Source: Thermanaeromonas sp. C210 (lineage in GTDB: Bacteria; Bacillota; DSM-521; Neomoorellales; Neomoorellaceae). From it: a DNA stretch of 64,000 nt. The stretch is from contig NZ_BLWF01000004.1 of assembly GCF_013167955.1 (NCBI RefSeq), positions 228,577 to 292,576 on the forward strand, written 5' to 3'. Position 1 is the first letter of the stretch; each line of letters opens with the position of its first letter. A program made the translations under genes and the position numbers. The notes beneath the pieces were generated by a model. The model had not been told where the DNA came from, did not search any database, and worked only from the letters and a program-made list of their open reading frames with translations. Shown in pieces: positions 34,285 through 42,463 of the stretch.

Positions 34285-34569
34285 CTAGTTAAAAGATATG
34301 CCGTCCACCACCAGCTGCTTAAAGGGGCCGAAGCCCATGAGGTCAATATTAATTGCCTCAGCAGCGGGCTTAATCCCCTTCTGGACGTACACTTGCAGAC
34401 CGTCCACTTGCTCTAACTGATAACGGCTGATATCCTGCGGAGCACCTACAAGCACGGCAGGGCGATAGGTGATACCGGCTCAGCCGCCGCTCATTACCAT
34501 TCTAATAGTAACTACCCCGGTCTTCCCCTTAATGTATTCCTCTGCCTTGGGAGAAATCCGAATGCGCAT
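34285..34569 (-). CDS. HesB/IscA-like protein with in-frame TGA (probable selenocysteine, residue 30)
   Basis: A 94-codon frame from ATG (34569) to TAG (34285) contains one TGA at 34480-34482. Upstream MRIRISPKAEEYIKGKTG and VTIRMVMSGG, downstream AGITYRPAVLVGAPQD and VDGLQVYVQKGI, form one continuous HesB/IscA-like fold, and TGA falls at the Cys position of the SGGC-A motif, where clostridial HesB-like selenoproteins carry Sec. A stem CACCTAT/GTAGGTG begins 12 nt after the TGA. Preceded by a perfect promoter and a GGGGGG-rich SD region. Decayed pseudogene is the alternative. Confidence 0.78.
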
Positions 34570-34593
34570 TTCCTTGCCCCCCCTTTATGTTAG

Positions 34594-34622
34594 ATTATAC
34601 TATAGGTTGATTTCGCTGTCAA
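34594..34622 (-). promoter_or_regulatory. Perfect consensus sigma-A promoter of the selenoprotein-trxA operon
   Basis: TTGACA (34617-34622), 17-bp spacer, TATAAT (34594-34599) on the minus strand; predicted start about 34587, leader about 18 nt. Confidence 0.85.
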
Positions 34623-34733
34623 TAAACCGCCCTCTACACAATAATTCAACATGAGAATAAAGTTTCCCTGCTCACGTATATTTTTTTTCGTTTTGCATAA
34701 CCTATTGCAGGAAATTCAAGGGGGAAAAGGTTC

Positions 34734-35693
34734 TTGGACCGTTACCAGTTTTACCAAATATGTGGCGTTGCGTCCGACTTGGCCATGGAAGCCCATGCCC
34801 TTCTGAGGGGTGCTACGCGTCAAGAAGTACCCGGGGTTAAGGAAGAAAAAGAAAGCCATCCCGAGGCCCAGGTTTCCATTATTACTATTTTTAACGAGGC
34901 AGGATCCCGGGCTTTAGGCAAACCCCAAGGTACATACATTACCATCGAGGCGCCCTCTTTGCTTGTTGCCGACCCACCGGCACATGAAGCCGTCGCCCGG
35001 CTGTTGGCCCAGAAACTTTCATTCCTCCTGACCTCCCTGGAAGTAGGGCCGACGGATCCCGTCCTGGTCGTCGGGCTGGGTAATTGGCAGGCCACTCCCG
35101 ACTCCCTGGGGCCTAAAGTGGTAGGGGATTTCACAGTAACTCGTCACCTATTTAAGTATGTCCCCCAAAGCCTGCCGCCGGGCAGCCGACCGGTCAGTGC
35201 CCTGGCTCCGGGCGTCTTGGGTACCACCGGTATAGAAACAGCGGAGATCATCCGCGGTGTGGTGGATCGGACTCAACCCAAGGCAGTAATAGCCATTGAT
35301 GCCCTGGCCGCCACGGACCTCCGCCGCATCGGCACCAGTATCCAAATAACCGATACCGGCATAAGTCCCGGCTCTGGGCTCGGCAAACAGCGTACGGCCA
35401 TCAACAGGCAAACCATGGGGGTTCCGGTGGTGGCCATCGGCATACCCACCGTGGTCCCTGCAGCCATTATAATTTACGAAGCTTTATCCCAAGCGGGATC
35501 AACAATTTTCCCGGCCGCTGATGGATCGCAACTTGTCCAAAGGATCTTGCAGCCCTTTGGCGGCAACTTGACCGTTACCCCCAAGGAGATAGATGACCTG
35601 ATCGGTAATCTAGCATGGGTGGTGGGAGCAGCTTTAAACCAGAGCCTCCATACCACGTTGTTACAGACCAGAACCGCCCTTCCCCTTCACTAA
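34734..35693 (+). CDS. gpr: Spore germination protease GPR
   Basis: Aspartic-type endopeptidase that degrades SASPs on germination. VGLGNWQATPDSLGPKVV, ALAPGVLGTTGIETAEII, AIDALAATDLRRIGTSIQI and GVPVVAIGIPTVVPA are diagnostic. 319 aa; TTG start with AAGGGGG upstream. Its substrate, an alpha/beta SASP, is encoded convergently next door. Confidence 0.96.
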   Translation: MDRYQFYQICGVASDLAMEAHALLRGATRQEVPGVKEEKESHPEAQVSIITIFNEAGSRALGKPQGTYITIEAPSLLVADPPAHEAVARLLAQKLSFLLTSLEVGPTDPVLVVGLGNWQATPDSLGPKVVGDFTVTRHLFKYVPQSLPPGSRPVSALAPGVLGTTGIETAEIIRGVVDRTQPKAVIAIDALAATDLRRIGTSIQITDTGISPGSGLGKQRTAINRQTMGVPVVAIGIPTVVPAAIIIYEALSQAGSTIFPAADGSQLVQRILQPFGGNLTVTPKEIDDLIGNLAWVVGAALNQSLHTTLLQTRTALPLH

Positions 35694-35698
35694 CCGTG

Positions 35699-35724
35699 AA
35701 AAAGGGCGGGAATATAACCCGCCC
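35699..35724 (-). terminator. Terminator between gpr and SASP
   Basis: GGGCGGG/CCCGCCC (35704-35710 with 35718-35724), 7-nt loop; minus strand continues with five T. Terminates the SASP gene; may also act on gpr. Confidence 0.85.
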
Positions 35725-35740
35725 TAGTGCAGAAAACTCC

Positions 35741-36142
35741 TTAGCCCATAGTCCCCGCGCCGGCTCCCGCCGCCGGGCCGCCGACCAAGCCGGTCGACTG
35801 GGCGTTGTACTGCTGGGCATTGATATTCAACTTCTGGCCGCCGGTAGTAAAAGCAGGATTGGGTCCGCTGATGCGGCCGGTAACCTGCTGGGCAGCACCG
35901 AGTTCCACATCGCTCCCAAGGCCGCCGCCTGCGGCAGTCCCGGTCAGCGTTTGCTCATAGGCGGCGATCATCTTTTTAACCATCAGCCCTCCGACCGAAC
36001 CGTTAACCTTGGAGGGGAGATCGCCGAGGTAGCCGTAGTAGTTGGAAATCCCCAGCTCAGTGGCTACTTCCTGCTTAAACCTCTCCATCTGGGCCCGAGC
36101 CTGGGGGATCAATAGACGGTTGGTCCTACCTCCGCGCGGCAT
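35741..36142 (-). CDS. Alpha/beta-type small acid-soluble spore protein with long C-terminal tail
   Basis: DNA-protecting spore protein, about 133 aa. First motif with the GPR cleavage site FKQEVATELGIS and second motif GGLMVKKMIAAYEQTL are intact. The last ~55 residues, rich in Gly/Ala/Gln/Asn (NPAFTTGGQKLNINAQQY onward), are extra relative to the usual 60-90 aa. ATG at 36142 follows GGAGG by 8 bp. Driven by a sigma-G promoter. Confidence 0.92.
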   Translation of the reverse strand: MPRGGRTNRLLIPQARAQMERFKQEVATELGISNYYGYLGDLPSKVNGSVGGLMVKKMIAAYEQTLTGTAAGGGLGSDVELGAAQQVTGRISGPNPAFTTGGQKLNINAQQYNAQSTGLVGGPAAGAGAGTMG

Positions 36143-36174
36143 TTTCTTCACCTCCTTCTCCTTAAGTCTAGTTC

Positions 36175-36203
36175 TAGTATGCGTCCCGAAGACGGTTTTA
36201 TGC
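36175..36203 (-). promoter_or_regulatory. Sigma-G promoter of the SASP gene
   Basis: GCATA (36199-36203), 17-bp spacer, CATACTA (36175-36181) on the minus strand, matching the forespore consensus gYATR-N17/18-cATnnTA. Agrees with the function of the gene. Confidence 0.8.
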
Positions 36204-36252
36204 TCAAATAAAACTAGTATTATTTGGTCAGCGAAACTTCTACTTTTATACT

Positions 36253-36287
36253 AAAAAAAGAAAAAATAAGCCGGATTGCTACCGGCT
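36253..36287 (-). terminator. Terminator after the 131-aa conserved gene
   Basis: AGCCGG/CCGGCT stem (36269-36274 with 36282-36287), 7-nt loop, followed on the minus strand by TTATTTTTTCTTTTTTT. Confidence 0.85.
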
Positions 36288-36681
36288 ATAACTTTCCACC
36301 ATATTTTTCCACAATCTCTACGGCTTCCCTAACCCTAGCCTCAGGAGTTACAATCGTCACCAAAAATCCTTCGTTGCCAGCCACACCGTAACTGCGCAGG
36401 CCCACACCGCTCACCGACGGGTCCGCGCCCAAAAGGGCCCGGGTGTCGGTTTTTACTGAAGGATGGATATCTTCGCTGTAAAGGGTCAAACCGGTAACGG
36501 TGTTGGCCTGGTTGGCCAAAGGATTGTTGTAACGATCGTTGAAACGGGTGCCAAAGCGGCCTACCCGGTCCAACTGCACATCTTGGAAGCCCGCCCTCTT
36601 CAGGGCATCGATGGCCTCCTGGGCTTTGGTACTGCTGGCAAAAGATACCAACAGTGCCCTTTCTCCCCTATCTAACTGCAT
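36286..36681 (-). CDS. Conserved protein of unknown function
   Basis: 131-aa soluble protein; LLVSFASSTKAQEAIDALKRAG at the start (first 20 residues of that block) and a C-terminal FLVTIVTPEARVREAVEIVE suggest two ferredoxin-like alpha-beta repeats of the kind found in YflT/GsiB-like 'general stress 17M' proteins. Between SASP and recG and with its own terminator. I do not recognise a function. Confidence 0.75.
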   Translation of the reverse strand: MQLDRGERALLVSFASSTKAQEAIDALKRAGFQDVQLDRVGRFGTRFNDRYNNPLANQANTVTGLTLYSEDIHPSVKTDTRALLGADPSVSGVGLRSYGVAGNEGFLVTIVTPEARVREAVEIVEKYGGKL

Positions 36682-36812
36682 GCTTTATACACCTGCCTTG
36701 AACAAAATCTGTTGACAAACTCTAGTCTGTCTTAAAGAGGGGACGATCATGCGCTGCGGATATCCTTCTAGCCCACAAGGAGCTAACATTGCCCCGGCGT
36801 CGGCCTTCGCTC

Positions 36813-38855
36813 TCACACCTCCCAGGCGGCGAGCTTTTCCTCGGCTAAAGCCTTCAGCTCGGCGTATTCCGGCCTATCCAGGTATCCCGACAGGATTAAA
36901 AAGTGCGCGTCCTTTCGCGCCTGCTCTAACACCGCCAAATCCCGGGGAAACTCGGCCAGCCGGAATTCGGGCCAGCCATGCTGGCGGGTACCGAAGAATT
37001 CTCCGGGCCCGCGCAGCCGTAAGTCGGCTTCGGCAATGGCAAAGCCGTCGCTGTTATCCACCAGCACCTTTAAACGCCGGCCGGTCCCCCCTAAGTTGTT
37101 TTCGGTAATCAGCAAACAATAAGCCTGGTGGCTGCTGCGGGCTACCCTCCCCCGAAGCTGGTGCAGCTGGGCCAGCCCGTAGCGCTCGGCACCCTCAATT
37201 ACTATTACCGTGGCATTGGGTACATCCACCCCTACTTCGATAACCGTCGTTCCCACCAGAATTTGAATGTCACCCTGGCGGAAGCGTTCCATAACCTCTT
37301 CTTTTTCCGCTGGGCGGAGGCGTCCGTGAATTAGCCCCACTTTGAAGGCGGGAAAGACCCTTTCCTGCAGCTCCCTGGCCCGCGCCGCAGCCGCAGCCGC
37401 CTCCTGGGTTTCGCTTTCGTCAATGAGAGGGCAGATAATATAAGCTTGCCGGCCGGCTTGTACCTCCTTGGCCACGAGCCGGTAAGCCTGTCGCCTCTGG
37501 CTGCCGGTCAGGACGTAAGTGGCCACCGGCTTTCTTCCGGGGGGAAGCTCGTCGATGAGGGATACATCCAGATCGCCGTATGCCACCAGGGCCAGGGTCC
37601 TCGGAATGGGGGTAGCCGTCATGACCAACAGGTCGGGCGTCCTTCCCTTGGCCGGCAACTGGGCCCTCTGGCGCACGCCAAAGCGGTGTTGCTCATCGAT
37701 TACTGCTAAGCCCAGGGACTTAAATTTTACGCTTTCCTGGATGAGGGCGTGAGTTCCTACCACCACGGATATTTGTCCCGTCTCCAGCCCTGCGATAACC
37801 CGATCCTTCTCCCTGCGGTTGGTGCTGCCGGTTAAGAGGGCCACGGATAAGCCCAGGGAACCCAACAGGCGCCTGAAGTTCAGGAAATGCTGCTCGGCCA
37901 AAACTTCGGTGGGCGCCATGAGGGCACCCTGCCAGCCCCCGGAGGCCGCTTTTACCAGGGCCGCTGCGGCTACGACGGTCTTACCCGAACCAACATCACC
38001 CTGCAGGAGGCGGGCCATGGGGCGAGGGGCTTCCATATCGGTAAAGATCTCCTCTAAGACTCGCTCCTGGGCACGGGTCAAGGAGAAGGGAAGGCCCTTG
38101 AGAAATTTATTTACCAGGGTGTTATCCCGGCTGTGGGCAATTCCCCCTTCACTTCCCGCCGTCCTCCGCCGGTGCATGGCGAGGGCCAGTTCCCAAATTA
38201 GCAGTTCCTCGTAAATCAGCCTTCTCCGGGCCTGGTGCAGAGCTTTTTCCTCGGAAGGAAAGTGAATATCCCTTAGGGCTTTAGCCAGGGGTACCAGGCG
38301 GTACTGCTGTCGCCATTCCAAGGGGAGGGTTTCCTTAATATGGGGCAGGTATTCGGCCAGGGCTTGATAGGTCACCAGCCGGTGCCAACGCTGGGTCAGC
38401 CCCGCAGAGGAGGGGTAAAAGGGGACCAGATAACCGGTGTTCAACCCCGTATATTCTCCCTCTAGAAGTTCGTAATCATCCACCTGTATCTCGGGCAAAA
38501 GGGAGCGTACGCTAACTTTGCCCGTGAGGAGAACGCGGCTTCCGGGCGGCAGCCGCCTTTTAATATAGGCTTGATTGTACCATACTGCGTATCCCCTCCC
38601 GCCTTCACCTTCCACCTCAGCCCTCATGAGGGTCAGGCGGGGCCGTACACTCTTTTCTTCCCACCCCACTATGGTGACCAATACCGTAACCCTGCTGCCC
38701 GGAACTAACCCGTCAAGGGTAGAAAGCCGGCGGCGGTCTTCATAGCGCCGGGGGAAGTGATAGATTAAATCCTTAACGGTCCTGATGCCCAGCCTGTCCA
38801 GCCTTGCCCTGCGCTGGGGCCCCACGTACTTTAAATCGGCCACCGGCCTATCCAT
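36813..38855 (-). CDS. recG: ATP-dependent DNA helicase RecG
   Basis: Branch-migrating helicase for stalled forks. Wedge/OB domain (GPQRRARLDRLGIRTVKDLI to about residue 180), then motif I GDVGSGKTVVAAAAL, II VIDEQHRFGV, III TATPIPRT, VI HQLRGRVARS and the TRG region GPGEFFGTRQHG. 680 aa, normal. Confidence 0.97.
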   Translation of the reverse strand: MDRPVADLKYVGPQRRARLDRLGIRTVKDLIYHFPRRYEDRRRLSTLDGLVPGSRVTVLVTIVGWEEKSVRPRLTLMRAEVEGEGGRGYAVWYNQAYIKRRLPPGSRVLLTGKVSVRSLLPEIQVDDYELLEGEYTGLNTGYLVPFYPSSAGLTQRWHRLVTYQALAEYLPHIKETLPLEWRQQYRLVPLAKALRDIHFPSEEKALHQARRRLIYEELLIWELALAMHRRRTAGSEGGIAHSRDNTLVNKFLKGLPFSLTRAQERVLEEIFTDMEAPRPMARLLQGDVGSGKTVVAAAALVKAASGGWQGALMAPTEVLAEQHFLNFRRLLGSLGLSVALLTGSTNRREKDRVIAGLETGQISVVVGTHALIQESVKFKSLGLAVIDEQHRFGVRQRAQLPAKGRTPDLLVMTATPIPRTLALVAYGDLDVSLIDELPPGRKPVATYVLTGSQRRQAYRLVAKEVQAGRQAYIICPLIDESETQEAAAAAARARELQERVFPAFKVGLIHGRLRPAEKEEVMERFRQGDIQILVGTTVIEVGVDVPNATVIVIEGAERYGLAQLHQLRGRVARSSHQAYCLLITENNLGGTGRRLKVLVDNSDGFAIAEADLRLRGPGEFFGTRQHGWPEFRLAEFPRDLAVLEQARKDAHFLILSGYLDRPEYAELKALAEEKLAAWEV

Positions 38856-38885
38856 AGCCCTAGTTAAGCTTCCCTGCCTCCTGCC

Positions 38886-39122
38886 CTAAAATCGGTTTTT
38901 AATGGCATCATTTAGATCGGCCAGCAGTTCCTCCAGTTTGATCCCGTGAACGCGGGCTCCGCTTTCAATGGTCTCAGCCATGGCCCCCATGCAGGTGAGG
39001 CACCCCATACCATGTCGGGAAAAAACAGGTCGCACCTCGGGATAAGCCTGTAGGACTTCCATAATGGATAGGTCCTTAGTGATCCTCCGGAAAATAATTT
39101 TCTTTTGCGGGCTATCAGTCAT
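38886..39122 (-). CDS. DUF1858 (hybrid-cluster-associated redox disulfide) protein
   Basis: 78-aa protein with ITKDLSIMEVLQAYPEVRPV and HGMGCLTCMGAMAETI; the CxxC after a short helical N-terminus defines DUF1858. Often found near hybrid-cluster or NO-related redox proteins. ATG at 39122 with GGGGTGAG upstream; a GTG three codons earlier is possible. Confidence 0.88.
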   Translation of the reverse strand: MTDSPQKKIIFRRITKDLSIMEVLQAYPEVRPVFSRHGMGCLTCMGAMAETIESGARVHGIKLEELLADLNDAIKNRF

Positions 39123-39213
39123 GCGGCTCACCCCTTAGAATTTTCCCCTACTTCTATTTTCGTCATGTGACCATTATCTCCTGCTAAATTTTGTTCTTTA
39201 GCACGTGCCTATA

Positions 39214-39507
39214 GGAGGGGGTCTTTCCTGCCTTTAGAAGCGTGCTCCTGTTCGCTTAGGAATTAAGCCAAGGGTGAGGCTGAACCCGCCGGAGTGTAAG
39301 GATGGGGCCAAGGGCCGGGATCCCACGAGGCCTCTGGCCAGCTCCCGAAGTACGGAAGCCAGGAACCCCGCTTTTTGCAGGGCAGGCCTGCTTAAGCGCT
39401 GGGAAGTTTGCTTTAATCTTTTAGGCCTGGCGCCGGTCTGGCCCGCGAGGGTTTCCGGAGCGACTGAAAGTCAAGGAGGCCCAGAAGCGAAACCGGGTAT
39501 GCGCCAG
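39214..39507 (+). mobile_element. Non-coding MITE-like element, copy C (degenerate, left end uncertain)
   Basis: Plus-oriented relative of copies A and B. Shares the core CCCGCGAGGGTTTCCGGAGC (39440-39459) and a right end GGGTATGCGCCAG (39495-39507) homologous to the left end of copy B. Its left boundary is decayed; GTGCCTATA at 39205-39213 matches 6 of 9 positions of the right-side GTGGCAGTA, which might be an old target duplication. Confidence 0.65.
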
Positions 39508-39516
39508 GTGGCAGTA

Positions 39517-39778
39517 CTGGCGTATCCCCCGTTTGGCTTCTAGGCCTGCTTGGCTTCAGCTCGCTCCGGAAACCCTCGCAGGCCAAACTATCACTCAGCC
39601 TCAAGCTCCGGCGGACTTCCCGGCAAATTCGGCATCCTGCCTCAGTTGCCGGCCTCGGGCATCCATGCCCTCGGGTCCGCCTCCGCTTTCGGCTTCGCTA
39701 AGTTTGGCTGCCGCTCGGGTTTAGTCGCTCGCTTGAAGCCTAAGCAGGCCTTCCCAGCAAAAACTGGGGATAACTCAG
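39517..39778 (-). mobile_element. Non-coding MITE-like element, copy B
   Basis: 262 bp in reverse orientation, ends CTGGCGTATCCCCC and GGGGATAACTCAG, flanked by a perfect 9-bp direct repeat GTGGCAGTA (39508-39516 and 39779-39787). Interior aligns almost throughout with copy A, for example CGACTAAACCCGAGCGGC when read on the minus strand. Faces copy C head to head with only the 9-bp repeat between them. Confidence 0.85.
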
Positions 39779-39790
39779 GTGGCAGTACCC

Positions 39791-39819
39791 TTGCGCGGGG
39801 AGAACAACTCTGGTAAAAT
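39791..39819 (+). promoter_or_regulatory. Promoter of rpmB
   Basis: TTGCGC (39791-39796), 17-bp spacer, TAAAAT (39814-39819) with an extended TGG. The 9-bp duplication of copy B ends 3 bp upstream of the -35. Confidence 0.7.
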
Positions 39820-39854
39820 AACCGGGTGGTACTTTTTAAGAGGGGTGAAAATAC

Positions 39855-40043
39855 ATGGCCGTTTGCAGCATTTGTGGCAAGAAAGCCGTTGTTGGCAACC
39901 AGATAAGCCACTCCAACATTAAAACCAAGAGGCAGTGGCGGCCCAACCTCCAGCGTGTAAAAGCCATTGTCAACGGCACGCGCCAGCGGATTTATGTTTG
40001 TACCCGTTGCTTGCGTTCGGGGAAAGTTCAACGTGCCCTGTAA
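39855..40043 (+). CDS. rpmB: 50S ribosomal protein L28, zinc form
   Basis: 62 aa: CSICGKKAVVGNQISHSNI, RQWRPNLQRV and CTRCLRSGKVQRAL with two CxxC zinc pairs. Monocistronic, own promoter and terminator. Confidence 0.97.
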   Translation: MAVCSICGKKAVVGNQISHSNIKTKRQWRPNLQRVKAIVNGTRQRIYVCTRCLRSGKVQRAL

Positions 40044-40054
40044 GGCCATTCTCC

Positions 40055-40086
40055 GGGGCCCGGGCCGAGAAAAAGGCCCGGGCCCC
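40055..40086. terminator. Terminator shared by rpmB and the rib operon
   Basis: 12-bp perfect stem GGGGCCCGGGCC/GGCCCGGGCCCC (40055-40066 with 40075-40086), 8-nt A-rich loop. Short T runs both sides; lies between convergent rpmB and ribH. Confidence 0.75.
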
Positions 40087-40090
40087 TTGT

Positions 40091-40552
40091 CTACGTCAGT
40101 TCCTTAAACAAGTTAGCCATTTCCATGGCAGCCATGGCGGCCTCAAAACCCTTGTTCCCTGCCTTGGTACCCGCCCTCTCAATAGCCTGCTCCAGGTTGT
40201 CGGCCGTAATAACTCCGTAGATGACCGGACGGTTACTACCCAAGGCCACCTGGGCGATGCCCTTGGTCACTTCGGCGGCCACGTATTCAAAATGCGGGGT
40301 AGCGCCGCGGATAACCGCACCCAGACAAATGACGGCATCATAGCCGCGCTGTGCCATTTTCTGGGCCGTGATGGGTATTTCAAAGGCCCCCGGTACCCAA
40401 ACGACATCAATGGCGTCGGGCCCAGCACCGTGGCGTTCCAGGGCGTCCAGGGCGCCGGATAATAAGCGGCTGGTAATAAACTCGTTGAACCGGCTGACCA
40501 CAATGCCGAATTTTAACCCTTCGGCAGTTAGTTTCCCTTGTAAAGTACGCAC
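40091..40552 (-). CDS. ribH: 6,7-dimethyl-8-ribityllumazine synthase
   Basis: 153 aa; [47 protein letters not shown] and [16 protein letters not shown]. The GTG at 40552 follows GGAGG by 9 bp and gives the family start; a TTG at 40576 is less likely. Last gene of ribDEBAH. Confidence 0.96.
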   Translation of the reverse strand: MRTLQGKLTAEGLKFGIVVSRFNEFITSRLLSGALDALERHGAGPDAIDVVWVPGAFEIPITAQKMAQRGYDAVICLGAVIRGATPHFEYVAAEVTKGIAQVALGSNRPVIYGVITADNLEQAIERAGTKAGNKGFEAAMAAMEMANLFKELT

Positions 40553-40579
40553 TCCCTTTAACCTCCATTTCGCCAAGAT

Positions 40580-41791
40580 TTAACTTATGTGTAGCAGGTG
40601 ACCTAGCTTGTCCTTCTTAGTCTGCAAGTAGCGCTGATTAATCCCATTGGGCTGAATTTCCAACGGGACCCGTTCAACTACTTTCAGTCCGTAGCCTTCT
40701 AAACCCGCTATCTTGCGGGGATTATTGGTTAGCAATCTTAGTTCCCGGATGCCCAGGTCCACCAGTATCTGGGCCCCGATGCCGTAATCCCGAAGATCGG
40801 CCGGGAAGCCCAGAGCTTCGTTGGCTTCAACGGTGTCCTTACCCTCTTCCTGGAGCCTGTAGGCCTTTATTTTGTTTAAAAGGCCAATACCCCTTCCTTC
40901 CTGCCGCATATAAAGCAGCACGCCCCGCCCCTCGGCTTCGATCATGGTCATGGCCCGAGCCAGCTGTTCCCCGCAGTCGCAACGATAGGATCCGAAGACG
41001 TCACCGGTCAGGCATTCGGAGTGGACCCGCACCAATACCGGCCGCCCGTCATCCACGGCACCCTTTACCAAGGCCAGGTGACCCTGCTTTTCCAGGACAT
41101 CCTCGTAGGCGATAGCCCGAAAATGACCATAACGGGTCGGCAGATTAGTTTCTGCCACGCGTCGTATTAGTTTCTCTGTGCGGCGGCGGTATTTGATTAA
41201 ATCGGCGATGGTGATGATTTTTAATCCGTGGCAGCGGCAGAATTCCATTAATTGGGGTACCCGGGCCATGGTCCCGTCATCATTCATGATCTCACAAATG
41301 ACTCCTGCCGGGTATAGCCCCGCCAAGCGGGCGAGGTCTACTGCCGCCTCGGTATGACCGGCCCGTTTTAACACGCCTCCCTCCCGTGCCCTCAAGGGGA
41401 AAATATGGCCCGGCCGCCGCAAGTCCTGCGGCCTGGTTTCGGGATCGATGAGCTTTTTGATGGTTATGGCCCTTTCATAGGCGGATATCCCCGTGGTAAC
41501 CTCGGCGGCATCCACGGAGACGGTGAAAGCCGTACCCAGGGTGTCCGTATTCTCCTGGACCATAAGCTCCAGCCCCAACTCATCCAGCCGGCGTCCGGTC
41601 ATGGGAACACAGATCAGGCCCCGGGCATGGGTAGCCATGAAATTGACAATCTCCGGGGTAACTTTTTCGGCCGCCGCCACTACATCCCCCTCGTTCTCGC
41701 GGTCTTCGTCGTCCACTACCACTATCATTTGGCCCTTTTTGAGGTCCTCGATAGCTTCCTCAATGGTATTAAACTTGAATATCCCGGACAA
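40580..41791 (-). CDS. ribBA: 3,4-DHBP synthase / GTP cyclohydrolase II
   Basis: Bifunctional 403-aa enzyme. N-terminal RibB ([44 protein letters not shown]), C-terminal RibA with zinc motif [20 protein letters not shown] and [20 protein letters not shown] start after GGGGGG. Supplies both precursors of riboflavin. Confidence 0.97.
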   Translation of the reverse strand: MSGIFKFNTIEEAIEDLKKGQMIVVVDDEDRENEGDVVAAAEKVTPEIVNFMATHARGLICVPMTGRRLDELGLELMVQENTDTLGTAFTVSVDAAEVTTGISAYERAITIKKLIDPETRPQDLRRPGHIFPLRAREGGVLKRAGHTEAAVDLARLAGLYPAGVICEIMNDDGTMARVPQLMEFCRCHGLKIITIADLIKYRRRTEKLIRRVAETNLPTRYGHFRAIAYEDVLEKQGHLALVKGAVDDGRPVLVRVHSECLTGDVFGSYRCDCGEQLARAMTMIEAEGRGVLLYMRQEGRGIGLLNKIKAYRLQEEGKDTVEANEALGFPADLRDYGIGAQILVDLGIRELRLLTNNPRKIAGLEGYGLKVVERVPLEIQPNGINQRYLQTKKDKLGHLLHIS

Positions 41792-41809
41792 CCTTTTCCC
41801 CCCTTCCCT

Positions 41810-42457
41810 CTAAACAAACCCGTGTCGGGCAAGAAATTCCATAGTCAACCCGGCAGACCCTTCGGAATTTCTGGCCCGAAGGAGCCCTTCCAGGTAACGG
41901 GCCAGCCAGTCCACCTCGATATTAACCTCGTCCCCTACCCGTTTGTAGCCGAGGACAGTTTCCCTCAGGGTATGGGGTATCAACCCTACACTGAAATTAT
42001 CCCTCCGGCAGGTGATTACCGTGAGGCTGGTACCGTCCAGTGCCACCGAACCTTTGGCTACCACATAGGGACTGAGATGCGGGGGTAGATTCAGTACTAT
42101 CTCCTCGGCCGCACCTACCTTGCGGCGCTCAAGAATGCGAACCACTCCGTCGACATGGCCGCTTACCAGGTGCCCGCCCAGCCGATCCCCGAGGCGCAGG
42201 GCCCGCTCCAAGTTAACGCCTTCCCCCGGCCTCAAGCGGCCGAGATTGGTAACCCGCAGGGTCTCGGCCATCATTTCCACCACCAACCCATCGGCCAGCA
42301 GCTCCACAACGGTCAGGCAAACACCGTTCACCGCCACGCTGTCGCCGATCTTAGTTCCGTCCAAAACCTTGCGGGCGCCTAAGACCAGCCGGGCATCCTC
42401 TCCCCGAACTTCTAGGTCCCGTACCCTGCCGATTTCTTCCACAATACCTGTAAACAT
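41810..42457 (-). CDS. ribE: Riboflavin synthase, alpha subunit
   Basis: 215 aa, two lumazine-binding barrels: [38 protein letters not shown] in the first; [14 protein letters not shown] and [15 protein letters not shown] in the second. Between ribD and ribBA. Confidence 0.97.
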   Translation of the reverse strand: MFTGIVEEIGRVRDLEVRGEDARLVLGARKVLDGTKIGDSVAVNGVCLTVVELLADGLVVEMMAETLRVTNLGRLRPGEGVNLERALRLGDRLGGHLVSGHVDGVVRILERRKVGAAEEIVLNLPPHLSPYVVAKGSVALDGTSLTVITCRRDNFSVGLIPHTLRETVLGYKRVGDEVNIEVDWLARYLEGLLRARNSEGSAGLTMEFLARHGFV

Positions 42458-42463
42458 AGTGCG

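Noticed and set aside
34676..34704. Forespore (sigma-F/G) promoter before gpr
   Set aside because: GTATA and CATAACC are present but spacing (15) and the second half of the -10 do not fit the consensus.
39182..39203. TGCTAAA/TTTAGCA hairpin upstream of the DUF1858 gene as terminator
   Set aside because: No T run follows on either strand and no gene ends there; function unclear.
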